From NCBI GenBank assembly GCA_024636675.1, contig JAGXGM010000042.1, forward strand, positions 1 through 35,885: a stretch of 35,885 nt of DNA, written 5' to 3'. Below are positions 25,564-32,927 of the stretch, piece by piece (position 1 is the stretch's first letter; each line of letters starts with the position of its first letter). A program made the position numbers and the translations under genes. The notes beneath the pieces were generated by a model. It was given only the letters and a program-made list of their open reading frames with translations. It was not told the origin of the DNA and searched no databases. The DNA comes from Hydrogenophilales bacterium. Its GTDB lineage: Bacteria; Pseudomonadota; Gammaproteobacteria; Burkholderiales; Thiobacillaceae.

Positions 25564-26607
25564 ATGATTGGCCAGAGCCCGATCGCTTGCCATTATCTGG
25601 ATACTGGGCAACGCACCTGCCATGCCGACGATGGACGCGAGATTCCGTGCGAAGGGTCCGGCCAGGACGCATCGTTTGCCGTCGGCGCGCCCTGGCCGGA
25701 ACCGCGCTTCGCGGTGCGCGGCGACGAAGTCATGGACGGTCTGACCGGTCTGATCTGGTGCCGCAGCGCCAACCTCGCGGAATTTCCCCTCACCTGGCAG
25801 GAAGCACTGGATTTCGTCGCGACCATGAACCGCGAACAGCGCTTTGGGCAGCGCGATTGGCGCATGCCCAATCGCCGCGAATTGCGCAGCCTGCTCAGCC
25901 TGCAAACCAAACTGCCGGCCTTGCCTGAGCAGCATCCCTTCATCGATGTATTCAATGGCTGGTACTGGACTTCGACCACGGCGGCCATCAGCCCGGCGCA
26001 CGCCTGGTACGTGGCGCTCGATGGCGCACGCATGTTTTACGGTGGAAAAGATCAATCCTTCATGCTGTGGCCGGTGCGCGGCGAAGGTCAGGATGTCGTC
26101 CCGCGCACCGGCCAAGGCCTGTGCTACGACGCCGCCGGCAAGGTCATTGCATGCACCGGTTCCGGCCAGGACGGCGCGTGGCATGTCGGCGCGCCGTGGC
26201 CCGAACCCCGTTTTGAATTGCTTGAGTCCGGCGTGCTGGATCGTCTCACCCGACTGCTCTGGCGCCGCAGCGCGAATCTCACCCCGCAACCGGTGCGCTG
26301 GGGTGAGGCATTGGCAGCGGTGGCTAAACTTAACCAGGAAGGCCACGGCAGTGCCTGGCGGCTGCCCACGATCAACGAACTGGAAGCCTTGGTGGATTGC
26401 GCCGCTCACAGCCCGGCCTTGCCGTCCGGACATCATTTCGCTGATGTGCAGGACATTTACTGGTCGTCTAGCACCAGCCTGTTCGAGCCCGATTGGGCCT
26501 GGGCCCTGTATATGGAAAAAGGCGCGACGGGCGTCGGGCAGAAGCGGTTCGCACAATTTTCGGTATGGGCCGTGGCAACTCAATCAGGCCCCCAGGCGGT
26601 GTATTAA
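25564..26607 (+). CDS. Protein with two DUF1566 (Lcl C-terminal) domains
   Basis: About 347 residues, with ATG at 25564 or TTG at 25558. GAGGAGG lies about 25 bases upstream, further than usual. Two copies of one module are visible. Each starts with a Cys-X-X-X-G/Cys stretch (TCHADDGREIPCEGSGQD and LCYDAAGKVIACTGSGQD), then APWPEPRF, a DGLTGLIW/DRLTRLLW segment, a WRMPNRREL/WRLPTINEL core, a WTSTT/WSSSTS strand and a final FMLWPVRG/FSVWAVAT. DUF1566 is a C-type-lectin-like fold usually found on exported proteins, but no signal peptide is visible here. The function is unknown; it follows the Cys-less DsrC-like gene in the same direction. Confidence 0.8.
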   Translation: MIGQSPIACHYLDTGQRTCHADDGREIPCEGSGQDASFAVGAPWPEPRFAVRGDEVMDGLTGLIWCRSANLAEFPLTWQEALDFVATMNREQRFGQRDWRMPNRRELRSLLSLQTKLPALPEQHPFIDVFNGWYWTSTTAAISPAHAWYVALDGARMFYGGKDQSFMLWPVRGEGQDVVPRTGQGLCYDAAGKVIACTGSGQDGAWHVGAPWPEPRFELLESGVLDRLTRLLWRRSANLTPQPVRWGEALAAVAKLNQEGHGSAWRLPTINELEALVDCAAHSPALPSGHHFADVQDIYWSSSTSLFEPDWAWALYMEKGATGVGQKRFAQFSVWAVATQSGPQAVY

Positions 26608-26609
26608 AC

Positions 26610-26626
26610 GACCCGGGACCCGGGTC
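26610..26626. terminator. Palindrome between convergent genes
   Basis: GACCCGGG and CCCGGGTC flank a single A, two bases after the DUF1566 stop and seven bases from the SRPBCC stop on the other strand. It can fold as a stem of about six to seven pairs. There is no T-run, so bidirectional termination is only a suggestion from its place. Confidence 0.4.
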
Positions 26627-26633
26627 TCGGCAT

Positions 26634-27182
26634 TCATAATGGCCCCGGTCCGTGCGCTGCCCTTGGCTGGACGGTTTCTGCCGTCACGCCTTTGGCCATC
26701 ATGTCGATGCTTTCCTGGCTCACCAGCGGTGCGTCGAGCAGGCGTGCGAGGCCTTCCGCGCCCTGCCGCATGAGGATCCCGTGGTTGCGGATAAACATCG
26801 AGCGGGCAAATGGGGCGATCAGGTTCATCCACCAGCGGGTGCTGCGGACATGCCACTCGTACCGGACGACGCTGACCGCGCCCTCGTTGAGGAAATGCCA
26901 GCGGCCGATCCCTTCGAGGTCGCCCTGGACGGTGCCTTCCATGGCCACCTCCTTTTCGATGCGGGTGGCGCGCACCTCGAACACCATCCGGTACGGCAAT
27001 CGTCCCTGCCAGACATAGCGCAGGACGCTGTTGATGCCACCGGGGTCACCGGCGGCCACCTGCTCCACTTTCTGCATGCCCGGCCACCATTCAGGCCAGT
27101 GCGGGGAATTGTGGATGGCCGCGTACACCCCCTCCAGCGGCGCTTCAATACGCCAGACTGTCAACAAACGATATTCCGCCAC
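26634..27182 (-). CDS. SRPBCC (START-like) ligand-binding domain protein
   Basis: 182 residues from a GTG start with GGAGG five bases upstream. The chain fits the SRPBCC/polyketide cyclase fold: RIEAPLEGVYAAIHNSPHWPEWWPG (first strand, helices and Trp-rich loop), GGINSVLRYVWQGRLPYRMVFEV strands, and a long C-terminal helix (FARSMFIRNHGILMRQGAEGLARLL). Members bind hydrophobic ligands such as lipids or quinones; the ligand here is unknown. A truncated copy sits before the flavodoxin-UbiA fusion at 31.3 kb, hinting at a prenyl or quinone ligand. It converges on the DUF1566 gene. Confidence 0.83.
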   Translation of the reverse strand: MAEYRLLTVWRIEAPLEGVYAAIHNSPHWPEWWPGMQKVEQVAAGDPGGINSVLRYVWQGRLPYRMVFEVRATRIEKEVAMEGTVQGDLEGIGRWHFLNEGAVSVVRYEWHVRSTRWWMNLIAPFARSMFIRNHGILMRQGAEGLARLLDAPLVSQESIDMMAKGVTAETVQPRAAHGPGPL

Positions 27183-27287
27183 GGCACCTCCAGTGACAAC
27201 TTACTTGCGTAGTAACGCGCCAGCAGCAAGGCGTGGGCTTGCGCGAACAAATCATCCGCAAGCAGCCGCCCTGCGAGACACTTTTTG

Positions 27288-27439
27288 TTATTCCGCATAT
27301 TCGTAGAAAGGGACGTTCCCTCGGTCTCGTAGCGCTTTTTCGCGCTGGGGCGAAAAATCCAAGTCACGATCAGCAGAAAGACCAGTGGAATGCCCAGGTA
27401 GAGGCCGTATTCCGCGAGAAAAGTTACGCGTTGGCGCAT
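27288..27439 (-). pseudogene. Small cbb3-oxidase subunit (CcoQ-like), frameshifted
   Basis: From the ATG at 27439 (AGGA upstream) the protein reads a membrane helix, LYLGIPLVFLLIVTWIF, then RPSAKKRYETEG, like the CcoQ/FixQ family. The written frame then goes astray (TSLSTN and on to 27161). With one more base after the EGG-coding GAGGG, the frame reads NVPFYEYAE and stops at 27288, exactly the short tail usual for this family. About 50 residues when restored. CcoQ stabilises cbb3-type cytochrome oxidase, but no other cco gene is present. It could also be read as a 92-residue protein, which I consider unlikely. Confidence 0.6.
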
Positions 27440-27514
27440 GTCGTTTTCCTGATGATGTTGTCGGTGGGCTTCAGCGCGGGTCTTGTCCGGATCGTGGACA
27501 GGACAATCGTTGAC

Positions 27515-27909
27515 TCAGGTCTTCTTGGACCACAGGCTGTACCCGCCATTGGGACTGATCTGACCGTCAACCAGCTGCAGCTACTCGACCCGGCGATGAA
27601 TGCAGGCATCCGTCGCACGTCTGCTCGCCCTTCGGCGGAGTCTGGTACTGCACACTTGCCTGCGTCACTTTTCCGCTCGTCACCGCAGCGGCAGGCTCTG
27701 CACGGGTCGCTGGAGGACTGGCCGGTTCAGTGCTGGCTGGATTCGCGCTTTTCTTTGAATCGCATCCCAAAAATACGGCCGGCAGCAACAGGCTGTAGCC
27801 CGCCCCCCAGCATGCCGCGCAGCAGCATTCTGTGCGGGGCCGCGGCGTCTTCGGCCAGGGTGGGTCTTCGTCGATGTTCGCGTTCATTCAAGTAAATGCC
27901 CTGAATCAT
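27515..27909 (-). pseudogene. High-potential iron-sulfur protein (HiPIP), multiply broken
   Basis: Pieces of one HiPIP lie in three frames. Piece 1: a twin-Arg-like leader ending HRMLLRGMLG. Piece 2: AGYSLLLPAVFLGCDSKKSA, then SVQYQTPPKGEQTCDGC. Piece 3: FIAGSSSC, and finally LVDGQISPNGGYSLWSKK to the stop at 27515-27517. The breaks fall in a run of six G near 27805-27810 (one base too many), near the CATTC at about 27600, and at the TGCAGCTGG at about 27580 (one base too few each). Moreover, the fourth cluster ligand (Cys in NGWCSL of relatives) is Tyr here. HiPIPs are periplasmic electron carriers of phototrophs and sulfur oxidisers. Confidence 0.72.
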
Positions 27910-27951
27910 TCTGGTAGTAGTTCAAGCCTGAACGCTCGCCGGGGCGGAGTC

Positions 27952-27967
27952 TGTGCGGTGCCGAACC
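27952..27967 (+). promoter_or_regulatory. Weak copy of the shared operator
   Basis: TGTGCG-GTGC-CGAACC: the left half is perfect, the right half differs in two positions. It lies 155 bases before the Ser/Thr-rich exported protein gene. The 21-base position shows no good -10 box, so this is the least certain site. Confidence 0.3.
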
Positions 27968-28122
27968 GATGTGGCTGCGCCCGGTTGGTCAACCGAAAAA
28001 TTCGGATATGCCCTACACAAGTATTGAGCACGTCCTACAGCGGTTTTGAGTCAGAAGCCTAGTCTTGTCTCTGCCCGTGCCATCTGGCATGGGCGACGAA
28101 ACCCAACTCAAGGAGATTGATC

Positions 28123-28389
28123 ATGAACGTTTCAACTATCGTAGTTTCAACCGTTGCAGCCCTGTCGATGGCGAGCGTGCTGGGTATTGCCTACGCGCAG
28201 TCCACCTATAGCGACCCGCAAACCGGGACCACGGACCGGGGCACTACTACCGGCACCATGAATGAGCAGGATGCCACCGGCACCCAGGGCTCCACCAACA
28301 CGGACTCCAGGACCGACATGGACGCCACCAGCACGTCTCGTTCGCAACCCACGTACAACGCGCGCGTGGCACGTGCAGACCGCAACTAA
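28123..28389 (+). CDS. Exported Ser/Thr/Asp-rich small protein
   Basis: 88 residues from the ATG with AAGGAG eight bases upstream. Signal peptide (VSTIVVSTVAALSMASVLG, cleavage after AYA). The mature 60 residues are low-complexity: Thr, Ser, Gly, Asp and Gln rich (TDRGTTTGTMNEQDATGTQG), without Cys, ending in ARVARADRN. It is probably disordered; hydrophilic proteins of this kind are often linked to desiccation or osmotic stress, but no family is recognised. It is followed in the same direction by an L,D-transpeptidase gene. Confidence 0.72.
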   Translation: MNVSTIVVSTVAALSMASVLGIAYAQSTYSDPQTGTTDRGTTTGTMNEQDATGTQGSTNTDSRTDMDATSTSRSQPTYNARVARADRN

Positions 28390-28511
28390 GGACTTTGCCT
28401 GGATGGGCAGTCGCCGCTGTTCAAGTGCGCCGGCTCCCCTGAGAGGCGGACCCGCGCTTGACATGGCGGCGTGGCCTGTCCTGGCCGGGGTGCTTGCGGG
28501 CAGGCTGCACC

Positions 28512-29285
28512 ATGCCCGTTGAATCTCCCAAATTCCGTGATGTGCGCGTGCGCAAGCGTGCGGCCATTCGCAAAACGCTGACGATCGGCGCGGCCACCCT
28601 GGTGGCAACGCTTACGCTGGGACTGGTGTCCGGCAGCATCCCGATCCTGTCAGGGGTGTCGCCCCCGCCTTCGTCACAGGCCGCGGTCCGCCTGGCGGAC
28701 TTTGGCGACGCGTCGCCCTCGCCGCAGGCCCGCCACGTGGCCGACTGGGTCGCCGATTCGCGCGACAACGCGCATGCCGATTTCATCATCGTCGACAAGC
28801 GCGCTGCACGCGTCTATGTATTCGACGCCGACGCACGCCTGCGCGGTACCAGCCCGGTTTTGCTGGGCGCCGCGTTTGGTGATGACTCGGTGCCGGGCAT
28901 CGGCACGCGGCCGATCGTGGAGGTTCGCCCCGAAGAGCGGACGACCCCCGCCGGCCGCTTCGTTGCCGAACGCGGCCGCAATCTGAAAGGCGAGGATGTG
29001 GTGTGGGTCGACTACGACGCGGCGGTCTCGATGCATCGCGTACGCGCCACCAAGCCAGCCGAGCGGCGCCTGGAACGGCTCGCCACGCCGCCGATCGACG
29101 ACAACCGGATTTCGTATGGCTGCATCAACGTGCCGGTCGCCTTCTACGAGGCCTATGTGAGTCCCACGGTGGCCACGCATCGGGCCATTGTGTACGTGCT
29201 GCCCGAGGTCAAGCCCGTGCAGCAGGTGTTCGGTTCATACGACGTCATCGCGCCGCGCCAGCTGGCATCCCTGAAGCTGAAGTGA
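28512..29285 (+). CDS. L,D-transpeptidase (YkuD family)
   Basis: 257 residues from the ATG at 28512. A basic N-terminus and one membrane segment (about 23-47) anchor it to the inner membrane or act as a signal. The YkuD domain spans about 90-240: FIIVDKRAARVYVFDADARL, TTPAGRF, His175 in SMHRV, and the catalytic SYGCIN with Cys204. The usual Arg after CI is Asn, as in some subfamilies. It should make or modify 3-3 cross-links or attach proteins to peptidoglycan in the periplasm. The ribosome binding site is weak; an upstream start at 28458 is possible but would add a non-conserved leader. Confidence 0.85.
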   Translation: MPVESPKFRDVRVRKRAAIRKTLTIGAATLVATLTLGLVSGSIPILSGVSPPPSSQAAVRLADFGDASPSPQARHVADWVADSRDNAHADFIIVDKRAARVYVFDADARLRGTSPVLLGAAFGDDSVPGIGTRPIVEVRPEERTTPAGRFVAERGRNLKGEDVVWVDYDAAVSMHRVRATKPAERRLERLATPPIDDNRISYGCINVPVAFYEAYVSPTVATHRAIVYVLPEVKPVQQVFGSYDVIAPRQLASLKLK

Positions 29286-29333
29286 AGAGCGCTGCGGCGT
29301 GATCTACAGCACGATTTTCAAAATGAAAGGAGC

Positions 29334-29414
29334 ATGGCGATGGGGAAATACTTCATAGCCTGGTTGCTGGGCGTACCGGTCTTCCTGCTGCTGATCATCT
29401 ACTTCCTGTTCTGA
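29334..29414 (+). CDS. 26-residue membrane microprotein
   Basis: AAAGGAGC precedes the ATG at 29334 (an ATG at 29340 is an alternative). The chain is MAMGKYF followed by one membrane helix, IAWLLGVPVFLLLIIYFLF, and a stop. Similar 25-30-residue proteins with the AWLLGVP motif occur in other betaproteobacteria. Function unknown. It lies 48 bases after the L,D-transpeptidase gene and could share its transcript. Confidence 0.65.
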   Translation: MAMGKYFIAWLLGVPVFLLLIIYFLF

Positions 29415-29493
29415 GCGTGCCGGTTCCGGTGAGCGGGTTCCGCGAAGCCGGTCGCCGCCGGAAGACAGGCAGCACAAGGGGGTGCGGGGTGAT

Positions 29494-29531
29494 CCGTCAA
29501 TTCGGCGAGCGGTAGTCTGACAAATTGACGG
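29494..29531. repeat. 9-bp inverted repeat before a microprotein gene
   Basis: CCGTCAATT (29494-29502) and AATTGACGG (29523-29531), 20 bases apart, about 110 bases before the ATG at 29642. It could be a two-site operator or the base of a stem; nothing else is seen in the 227-base gap. Confidence 0.4.
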
Positions 29532-29641
29532 TATGGGCGCTTACAGCGGCGCTGGATGGCAAAGGGTGCCGTTTGGATGCGTGGGCGAGGAAGCGCACGT
29601 CCCACCCGGGTCTATTTTTAAATTCACATAAGGGGCATTTC

Positions 29642-29716
29642 ATGAACAACATCATCTACATCGTCGGCGCCATCGTCATCATCATCGCAATCCTGTCGTT
29701 CTTAGGATTGCGCTAA
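29642..29716 (+). CDS. 24-residue membrane microprotein
   Basis: ATG preceded by AAGGGG with seven bases spacing. The chain is MNNIIYIVGA followed by IVIIIAILSFLGLR: a single membrane helix with a C-terminal Arg. Proteins of nearly this sequence are found as very small conserved genes in related bacteria. Function unknown. It stands alone between the first microprotein and the convergent flavodoxin-UbiA gene. Confidence 0.65.
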   Translation: MNNIIYIVGAIVIIIAILSFLGLR

Positions 29717-29794
29717 AGCCCGAACGGGTTGACGGGATCCGACCCGCGGGCCGGATGCGTTCTGCCTGCGTGCATTCCAGGCGGCGTGTCCCGC

Positions 29795-31315
29795 TCATCC
29801 GGCCAGCCAGAGCATCGGAAACAGCCCGAACCACAGGACGTACGTCAGCGAGGCCGCCATCAGTCCGTCAATGCGGCCGGGCGGTTTGCCTGATTCAATT
29901 CGCCTGCGCAACAACCACGCCAGCCAGATCGCGTGGGGAATGACCACGTAGGCGATCCCCGCGAACGCGCCTTCGGCCAGATTCAACATCTGCGCCATCA
30001 GCGCGGCCCCGGCTGCCAGCACGGTAAACACCAGGCACAGCCACAGCGCGCCACGTTGCCCCAGGCGCACCGCCAGCGTGCGTTTGCCGGCGGCTGCATC
30101 GGCTTCCAGATCCGGAATGCCGGACAGGGTGATGGACGGCACGATCGCCAGCAGCAGCGGCAGGCCCAGCAGCCACGGCCGCGGATCATTCCAGGCGCCG
30201 CCCAGAAATACGTAGCCGCACAGGATGACGACGATGCTGTGAGTGAGCGCCACGTCCAGTTCCCCCAGGCCGCGATAGCACAATTTCAGCGGTGGCGCGG
30301 TATAGCCCAGCGCCAGAACCGCCATCACGCCCAGCACCGACAGCACCGCGGGCGTGCCGGCCGGCGACAGAGCCAGCAGCCATGCAGCGCTGGCGAGGGC
30401 GCCTGCCAGCGCCAGGGCGATCCCGATCTGCAGTTCGCGTCGACTGAGCAGGCCTTCCACCAGCACGCGCGAGCCGCCGGTGAAGGCGCTGAAGAAACGG
30501 TTTGTGCGGTCGCTCGGAAAATCCACCACTTCATTGATCAGCACGGTGGCCACCTCTCCCAGGAACAGGCAGGCGTAGCCGATCCAGAACAGGGAATTGC
30601 CGAACACGCCGTCCGCAGGAAACGCTGCCAGCGCGCCCACGGTGTAGGCCAGCCAGGTCATGGGGTAGAACTGCAACCGCATGGCCTTGAGCCAGGCGGC
30701 CGCCTTGTTTCGAACGTGTTCCCACCGCGTGATGCGGCCCTGCTCGAGCGCGCGCCCCTGCCGGCTGGCCTGCTCCAGCCATTGCTGCCGTTGCTGCAGG
30801 GTGGAGTCCTTGACCGAACCGCAGACCATCGAGCGCACGGGCCGGATCCCGCAAAAGCCCAGCGTTGCCCGCGCCATCGCATTGCGGCCAGGTTGCCGGT
30901 AGAGCAGGCGGTGGATCAGCGGCGGCGTATCCATGGTGGTGATCAGTTGTGCGGATCGGCCGCCGAGCAGTCCCTGATAGCCGGTGCCGCCCTCGCAGGT
31001 TTTGAACGCGAAATGGGGGGTCAGCACGCGGTCGAGAAAGCCCTTGAGCAGCGCGGGCAAGGTTCCCCACCACGTCGGATAGACGAACACCAGATGCTCG
31101 GCCCAGAGGATCAGTTCGCGGGCGTTGCGGATGTCGTCTTCAAAGTTCTGCTGGTTGGGCGAGGGGGTGTGGACGTCGGGGTCGAATTCGAGCCTTGCCA
31201 GATCGAGGCGGCGGACGTCGGCACCCGCTGCCCGGGCACCCTCGCCGTAGGCGTCCGCCAGTGCCCCGCACAGGCTGTCGGTGCGGGGATGTCCGAGAAT
31301 GATGAGTACGTTCAT
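29795..31315 (-). CDS. Fusion of NAD(P)H:quinone oxidoreductase-type flavodoxin and UbiA prenyltransferase
   Basis: 506 residues in one frame. Residues 1-190 are a flavodoxin-2/quinone reductase domain: LIILGHPRTDSLCGAL at the FMN loop, VFVYPTWWGTLPALLKGFLDRV and an FKTCEGGTGYQGLL loop. Residues about 215-506 are a UbiA-type membrane prenyltransferase with about eight to nine helices. It has both metal/diphosphate motifs: NEVVDFPSD (261-269) and DLEADAAAGKRTL (402-414). UbiA enzymes attach prenyl chains to quinone precursors; the flavin domain could reduce the aromatic acceptor or product. The ATG overlaps the stop of the preceding truncated SRPBCC gene (ATGA), so translation is coupled. Confidence 0.88.
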   Translation of the reverse strand: MNVLIILGHPRTDSLCGALADAYGEGARAAGADVRRLDLARLEFDPDVHTPSPNQQNFEDDIRNARELILWAEHLVFVYPTWWGTLPALLKGFLDRVLTPHFAFKTCEGGTGYQGLLGGRSAQLITTMDTPPLIHRLLYRQPGRNAMARATLGFCGIRPVRSMVCGSVKDSTLQQRQQWLEQASRQGRALEQGRITRWEHVRNKAAAWLKAMRLQFYPMTWLAYTVGALAAFPADGVFGNSLFWIGYACLFLGEVATVLINEVVDFPSDRTNRFFSAFTGGSRVLVEGLLSRRELQIGIALALAGALASAAWLLALSPAGTPAVLSVLGVMAVLALGYTAPPLKLCYRGLGELDVALTHSIVVILCGYVFLGGAWNDPRPWLLGLPLLLAIVPSITLSGIPDLEADAAAGKRTLAVRLGQRGALWLCLVFTVLAAGAALMAQMLNLAEGAFAGIAYVVIPHAIWLAWLLRRRIESGKPPGRIDGLMAASLTYVLWFGLFPMLWLAG

Positions 31316-31581
31316 GAACGGCGCTCTCCGGTTGCCTTGGCGCCTTCCATGGCTGCCTGCTTTTCGATGCGGATGGCACGCACCTCGAACACCATCTGGT
31401 ACGGCAATCGCCCTTGCCAGACATCACGCAGGACGCTGTTGATCCCATGGGCATCACCGGCCGCAACTTCCTGCATGCCCGGCCACCAGCCCGGCCAGCG
31501 CGGGGCGTTGTGGGTGGTTGCGTACACCGTCTCCAGCGGTGCATCGAAGCGCCCTGTTGTCAGCAAGCGATATGCCGCCAC
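31312..31581 (-). pseudogene. Truncated copy of the SRPBCC gene
   Basis: 89 residues from a GTG start (AGGAG upstream). Residues 1-80 are a close copy of the protein at 26634-27182 (RLLTTGRFDAPLETVYATTHN, WWPGMQ, GINSVLRDVWQGRLPY, VFEVRAIRIEK), including at the DNA level, with a three-residue gap. After AMEG the similarity ends and the chain stops after KATGERRS. The second half of the fold, with the long C-terminal helix, is missing, so it is unlikely to bind a ligand. Its stop overlaps the ATG of the flavodoxin-UbiA gene, so its translation may still help that gene. Confidence 0.78.
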
Positions 31582-31849
31582 GGTGTCTCCTGATAAGTAC
31601 TAAAGTGAATCTGCGGAGGATGCGGCAATCGGTGAAGAGGAGCGCCGCAGGCTTTGGCCGAACGTTTGCCAGGTGCGCGTGCGGTGTCGTCCAGCGCGTG
31701 TTTTCTCATATGTAGCATGGCTGGCAAGGACATGGCGGCAAGGCCACCTTGCCGGTCTTCCCGGAAAGAAAACTGCGGTTCTGGCTCTGGTGGGTGGTTT
31801 GTCACTGCTTGCCCGGGTTTGAGTAAACCAATTGAACAGGAGAATGACC

Positions 31850-32218
31850 ATGAACGATGCAACTCAGGATTTTGTCCGCCCCGGCTACGAAACCCAGCCC
31901 ATCCCGGGCTTCCCCCATGCCCCCTTCGACTGGTCCCGCGAACAGGCCGAGGAAGTCGCCCAAACGGAGGGGCTGGAGCTGACTGAAACGCACTGGGAGG
32001 TCGTGCGTGCCTTGCAGGAACTGTGTACACAGAATGCGGAACCTGCCCTGAACGCGCGCGACCTGCACGATGCGCTCGACGAGCATTTTCATGCCGAAGG
32101 CGGCATCAAGTATCTCTATGAGTTGTTCCCCGAGGGCCCCCTGGCCCAAGGCTGCCGGCTCGCCGGCCTTGAGCCGCCGGCAGGCGTTCAGGACAAGGGC
32201 ATGGGCAGCGCGGTCTAA
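31850..32218 (+). CDS. DsrC/TusE-like protein with altered C-terminus
   Basis: 122 residues from the ATG with AGGAG seven bases upstream. DsrC features: GLELTETHWEVVRALQELC, a helix, GGIKYLYELFPEGPLAQGCRLAGLEPPAG. The first conserved Cys (QGCRLAGL) is present, but the second, penultimate one (PPAGCV in DsrC) is replaced by PPAGVQ and a longer tail, DKGMGSAV. DsrC works by a trisulfide between both Cys, so it cannot act as classical DsrC, and TusE uses the missing one. The tail resembles that of the paralogue at 25083 (DKGFGTAF). It is transcribed towards folE. Confidence 0.83.
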   Translation: MNDATQDFVRPGYETQPIPGFPHAPFDWSREQAEEVAQTEGLELTETHWEVVRALQELCTQNAEPALNARDLHDALDEHFHAEGGIKYLYELFPEGPLAQGCRLAGLEPPAGVQDKGMGSAV

Positions 32219-32285
32219 GCGTTCAGCACCCGGCAACAAGGCGTATCAACCCGTCGCGCCCCCCGTGGGGACCAGCGCTGCGCCG

Positions 32286-32927
32286 TCACGTATTGCTCAG
32301 CGGCCCCGCGCCGGTGCGCCCGATCATCGCCAGAAACTCGCGCCGGGTCGAAGGGTCCGAGCGGAAAGCGCCCAGCATGCGGCTGGTGACCATGGCCGCA
32401 CCCGGCTTGTGCACGCCGCGCGTGGTCATGCACTGATGCGACCCTTCGATCACCACCGCCACCCCTTTCGGCTGCAGCACGTCGTTCAGCGTATCGGCGA
32501 TCTGCACCGTCATTCTTTCCTGGATCTGCAGGCGTTTGGCATAGAGGTCCACCAGGCGGGCGAGCTTGGAGATGCCCACCACCCGGCGTTCGGGCAGGTA
32601 GGCAATGTGCGCCTTGCCGATGATGGGCACCATGTGGTGCTCGCAATGACTCTCGAAGCGGATGTCGGTCATGACGACCATTTCGTCGTAGCCGTCCACC
32701 TCGCCAAAGGTGCGCGACAGAAGCTGCACCGGGTCATCAAGGTAGCCGGCGAAGAATTCCTCGTAGGCCCGCACGACGCGTGCCGGGGTGTCGAGCAGGC
32801 CCTCGCGGGTCGGGTCGTCACCGGCCCAGCGGATCAGGGTACGCACCGCGTTTTCTGCGTCGCTGCGATCGGGGCGGGGCGGCGGTTCGGATGATGGGGT
32901 GTGTGTGTCATGCGGTTCTGAAACCAT
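32286..32927 (-). CDS. folE: GTP cyclohydrolase I (type IA)
   Basis: 213 residues from the ATG at 32927 (AGGA upstream). A longer frame to 33128 would run through the shared operator and is rejected. The enzyme opens and rearranges GTP to 7,8-dihydroneopterin triphosphate, the first step of folate synthesis, and works as a decamer in the cytosol. Zinc ligands are in place: Cys95 and His98 in SHCEHH, Cys166 in [11 protein letters not shown], with the same spacing as E. coli. The N-terminal 25 residues are Pro/Ser/Asp-rich and not conserved. It converges on the second DsrC-like gene and is not in a folate operon. Confidence 0.93.
   Translation of the reverse strand: MVSEPHDTHTPSSEPPPRPDRSDAENAVRTLIRWAGDDPTREGLLDTPARVVRAYEEFFAGYLDDPVQLLSRTFGEVDGYDEMVVMTDIRFESHCEHHMVPIIGKAHIAYLPERRVVGISKLARLVDLYAKRLQIQERMTVQIADTLNDVLQPKGVAVVIEGSHQCMTTRGVHKPGAAMVTSRMLGAFRSDPSTRREFLAMIGRTGAGPLSNT

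Noticed and set aside
27161-27287. 92-residue protein from the full written frame of the ccoQ-like gene
   Set aside because: After the conserved KKRYETEG the residues look random, while a one-base shift gives the normal short family tail and stop.
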